Positions 62,301 to 64,000 of a DNA stretch of 64,000 bases are shown here, in pieces; position 1 is the stretch's first letter; each line of letters begins with the position of its first letter. Made by a program: the position numbers and the translations under genes. The DNA is from Dreissena polymorpha (lineage: Eukaryota > Mollusca > Bivalvia > Myida > Dreissenidae). Where the stretch lies: assembly GCF_020536995.1 (NCBI RefSeq), contig NC_068366.1, forward strand, positions 17,217,829-17,281,828, given 5' to 3'. The notes under the pieces were generated by a model, which searched no databases, was not told the origin of the DNA, and saw nothing but the letters and a program-made list of their open reading frames with translations.

Positions 62301-63419
62301 GAGTCAATATAAATAAGGAATTAATATAAATAATTATTCTATTGAGTATGTGTATATTGAAAAATTCATATAAATGATTGGATATGGTTTGTTTAAAACC
62401 AAACTGATGTTTAAATGAAACGTGTTTAGGCGCATCAAGATGAAACACCGACTTTCGATTCAAGATGTATTGATTTGTATAAGGCACTCTTTTGAGGCCT
62501 TATAAAAATGCAAATAAAACGATACACCGGTTATGTTAATTGTTAGTATCGTTGTTACATGTTTATTTAATCCTGACATTGTGAAACACAACCGATTTTA
62601 CCTTGGTGTATACGTCTAAGATTGAGGTCCGTGTACAGTTGTACACAGGGTCCCGGTAAAGGCCGTCCATGTCACAGTACCGTGTGACATTTCCTAATAA
62701 GACAACACATACACATGGACAATATTCACATTAATCACATGCATCAACCTTCAATCAATATATTGTTCACATGCGGACCGTTTTGAGCAAATGTATACGA
62801 AGTTATACAAACATCAACTTACCGTTACTATTTCTACTGCATATTATCAATTTATTATATTTTCCTTGCGCGTTATGTAAGCGTTAATATGAGCTTAATT
62901 ATATTTGTATATTGACCAATCAGCATTCATCGTGGACAAAATTAAACATTTAATACAAACGGTAATTACATACTAATTGTGCGCTTCCCCACATACTTTT
63001 GTATATTGTAAAATGGGTAGATTTAAAGCGATAATAACGCAATGTAGATCAACACGAATCATGTTTAAATCTAAAATTAATTTCACTATACGCACAGCAA
63101 AGAAAACGTCAATTTTAAGCCATCAATAGGAGCTGTTATTGAATGACTATTAATGTTTATAAACACATTATGTTTTATTCATTATTAGTCCTACATACAA
63201 AGAAATTGAAAAAGAAAACAGATGGGAACTTTGAAATAATAGGGTGGATGACAATTAATTGCGTACATAAAACTGACAATTGCCATCTTATTTTGTTCTT
63301 ATTTGGTATTTACTAATTACCGTATGTGTTTGATGGGCACGACATTCCCTCTATAAAGCCAATTCTGCCGGAAAACCAGTGAGTACCCATCGCGTCTGTG
63401 TCGGCGAGACACTCCTTAT
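53488..63419 (-). CDS. Adhesion GPCR (HRM-GAIN-GPS-7TM), 5' partial
   Basis: Twenty exons on the minus strand: 63419-63321, 62693-62602, 61978-61808, 61578-61507, 61214-61103, 60877-60725, 60525-60456, 59608-59488, 59253-59207, 59004-58872, 58627-58524, 58380-58278, 58038-57888, 57361-57292, 56899-56833, 56406-56318, 56014-55888, 55513-55472, 55123-55043, 53526-53488. All phases agree, giving 646 residues with no stop. Order: HRM ([14 protein letters not shown] ... [11 protein letters not shown]), GAIN (about 62-330), GPS ([10 protein letters not shown] ... WSTEGCSL ... [13 protein letters not shown]) with cleavage expected between Leu and Thr of HLT, then seven helices: TM1 [17 protein letters not shown]2 [16 protein letters not shown]3 [22 protein letters not shown]4 [22 protein letters not shown]5 [15 protein letters not shown]6 [18 protein letters not shown]7 [19 protein letters not shown]. 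The cytoplasmic tail is short and ends TESSM. It would sense an unknown ligand or contact. Upstream exons, with the signal peptide, lie beyond the window. The exact subfamily is unclear; an HRM plus GAIN occurs in latrophilin- and BAI-type receptors. Confidence 0.92.
53702..53815. repeat. Minisatellite, three 37-bp units
   Basis: AACCATTATCTATGATKTTG units start at 53704, 53741 and 53778, each ending in ATAACCCCCAAA or GTAACCCCCAAA. Confidence 0.85.
54199..54266 (-). repeat. tRNA-Val-like SINE head
   Basis: Minus strand: GTTCCGTAGTGTAGTGGTTA (A-box), anticodon loop TTCACAT (anticodon CAC, valine), and B-box AAGGTTCGAGCCC. It follows animal tRNA-Val closely in the first two-thirds. The acceptor stem does not pair (the 3' side reads CCAGTATG), so it is a SINE head or dead tRNA copy. 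An AT-rich body continues toward 54110. Confidence 0.65.
54994..55050 (-). repeat. Tandem copy of the penultimate exon's end and donor
   Basis: The plus-strand words TACATTTACWCCCCTTATTACC and the following exon-end sequence occur twice, about 49 bp apart (55021-55068 and 54976-55020). The second donor (AACGCAAG before GTAATA on the minus strand, near 54993) lies in the intron. Its use would add codons to the tail and then meet a stop. Copy A has the unit once. Confidence 0.6.
57115..57190 (-). repeat. tRNA-like relic, copy B
   Basis: Minus strand shows CCAGGTTCGATCCC (about 57153-57140), at the same intron position as the copy A relic at 28970-29065. Confidence 0.35.
57525..57670. repeat. 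AT microsatellite (TATA and TTTA mixtures)
   Basis: Alternating TA runs and TTTA/ATTT runs lie in the TM3-TM4 intron of the intact GPCR. They replace the position where copy A holds its Penelope-like fragment. Confidence 0.9.
59283..59392. repeat. (TA)n microsatellite
   Basis: About 50 nearly perfect TA units lie 30 bp from the exon at 59253-59207, on its acceptor side. Copy A has only a few bases here (about 31460-31480), so the array expanded after the duplication. Confidence 0.95.
60005..60420 (+). mobile_element. 5'-truncated L1-like LINE 3' end
   Basis: The 3' part matches the tail of the L1-like LINE at 23100-23380 (shared AGCATATCTTGTATAACATG and the AATWAAAAAAA end). The 5' part reads [17 protein letters not shown], resembling the C-terminus of an L1-type ORF2, followed by a stop. 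The insertion is flanked by an exact 11-bp duplication ATCATTTGCAG (59994-60004 and 60421-60431). The matching intron of copy A (about 32070-32085) holds that 11-mer once, so it is the empty site. It lies in a GPCR intron, 25 bp before the donor-side end of the exon 60525-60456 region. Confidence 0.92.
61262..61305. repeat. Foldback MITE remnant, copy B intron
   Basis: Keeps CTAATCTGGGACGACACTTTACACA, the right end of the same element seen more fully at 32905-33035 in copy A; the left half is deleted. Confidence 0.55.
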
Positions 63420-64000
63420 CTGTCAACAAAAGCATATGTAATGAATAAGCAACATATGCCATGACCCGCACAACTCTTTAATCATATCCGAGTATGTTCT
63501 ATAAGACTTACGCCAGTAATTTTATCGTTTATATGTCCATATTTTGTTTCAAATGCACGCAATGTATTTACTAATACGAACTGTTTTGTGAACTATGATT
63601 CGACGATGTCCGTCAATAAACAAATTTACCAGTGCAAGTTAGACACAACCAGATTGCTTTATAACGGGATGATGTTTTCCTGCGTGGCATCGGCGATAGG
63701 GTTAGTCTATATTTCTTGCAATGCATATACACCGCACTATTGGCTGCATATGAATTGCTCACTTGTTCATGTATTAGGGAATGAACTCAATTTACAAAGT
63801 AAACAGTATCATACACAGCACTGGTGTAATGTTAGGAGATTTAAACTTATATAGTTGTTAATATATAGAATTGAAGAAATGAAACACATTATTTTACTTA
63901 TTGTATGCTCGTAGATTAATTACATTTCCATTCACAGAAAGAAAAACTTTATAAAGTCTACTTTTCACGACAATGTACTAGAAGAAATTTCACAGTTGCA
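63420..64000. other. Upstream GPCR intron running off the window
   Basis: The first visible GPCR exon has an acceptor at 63421-63420, so this stretch is intronic on the minus strand. The plus-strand frame 63588-63854 has no recognised domain, and no further receptor exon can be read on the minus strand. Confidence 0.5.

Larger units (their letters stand above)
46377..62860 (+). repeat. Segmental duplication, copy B
   Basis: Direct paralogue of 23757-35060. It carries the first exon and promoter of the cellulase (about 46995-47407), which copy A lacks, and the intact GPCR. Its greater length comes from extra stretches at about 48070-49050, 49140-51990, 53550-54800 and 60005-60420. The two copies are well diverged, with many small indels, so the event is not recent. 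Confidence 0.85.

Noticed and set aside
63588-63854. Plus-strand 88-aa frame, or a further GPCR exon on its minus strand
   Set aside because: No domain on the plus strand, and no minus-strand frame gives a phase-compatible exon with receptor-like sequence.

Overview
The window looks like nuclear DNA from a bivalve mollusc. It is AT-rich, its genes have many short exons with GT-AG introns, and it is crowded with LINEs, SINE-like and foldback repeats of kinds I recall from heterodont clams and mussels (Dreissena, Mya, Corbicula). The strongest single clue is a mussel-type GH45 endoglucanase with introns. The species assignment is inference. No rRNA gene, CRISPR array or bacterial-style operon is present.

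Three host genes can be read exon by exon with matching intron phases. (1) A small secreted EGF-WSC protein of 146 aa, plus strand, four exons, 8260-10965. (2) A GH45 subfamily-B-like endoglucanase of 203 aa, minus strand, three exons, 47068-42552, with a TATA box and a poly(A) signal. (3) An adhesion-class GPCR (HRM, GAIN, GPS, seven-helix domain), minus strand, with 20 exons in the window between 63419 and 53488; its 5' end lies beyond the right edge. A second GPCR copy at 34889-26711 is a decayed pseudogene.

The main architectural feature is an old direct segmental duplication. Copy A (about 23757-35060) and copy B (about 46377-62860) align in order and orientation, with element insertions in each. 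The B unit carries the intact GPCR and the 5' end of the cellulase. The A unit carries the dead GPCR and lacks the roughly 410 bp that hold cellulase exon 1 and promoter. The paralogous pair supplies 'empty sites' that date insertions: an L1 3' fragment in B with an 11-bp target duplication and a Penelope-like fragment in A. A separate repeat pair does the same for a TTAA-flanked foldback MITE inside the cellulase intron.

Layout: 0-4 kb decayed LINE; 5.2-6.1 kb Ty3/Gypsy fossil; 7.7-8.1 kb giant trinucleotide microsatellite next to the EGF-WSC gene (8.3-11.3 kb); 12.5-15 kb second LINE fragment; 16.2-17.5 kb degenerate tandem arrays; 18-23.4 kb L1/Tx1-like LINE split by a 1.44-kb element with terminal inverted repeats; 23.8-35 kb duplication copy A; 35-38.2 kb CR1/L2-like LINE; 39-41.7 kb satellites, direct repeats and a foldback element; 42.3-47.1 kb endoglucanase; 46.4-62.9 kb duplication copy B with the intact receptor. 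The three genes show no sign of acting together. The cellulase is digestive and secreted, the EGF-WSC protein is secreted and probably binds glycan, and the receptor sits at the plasma membrane.
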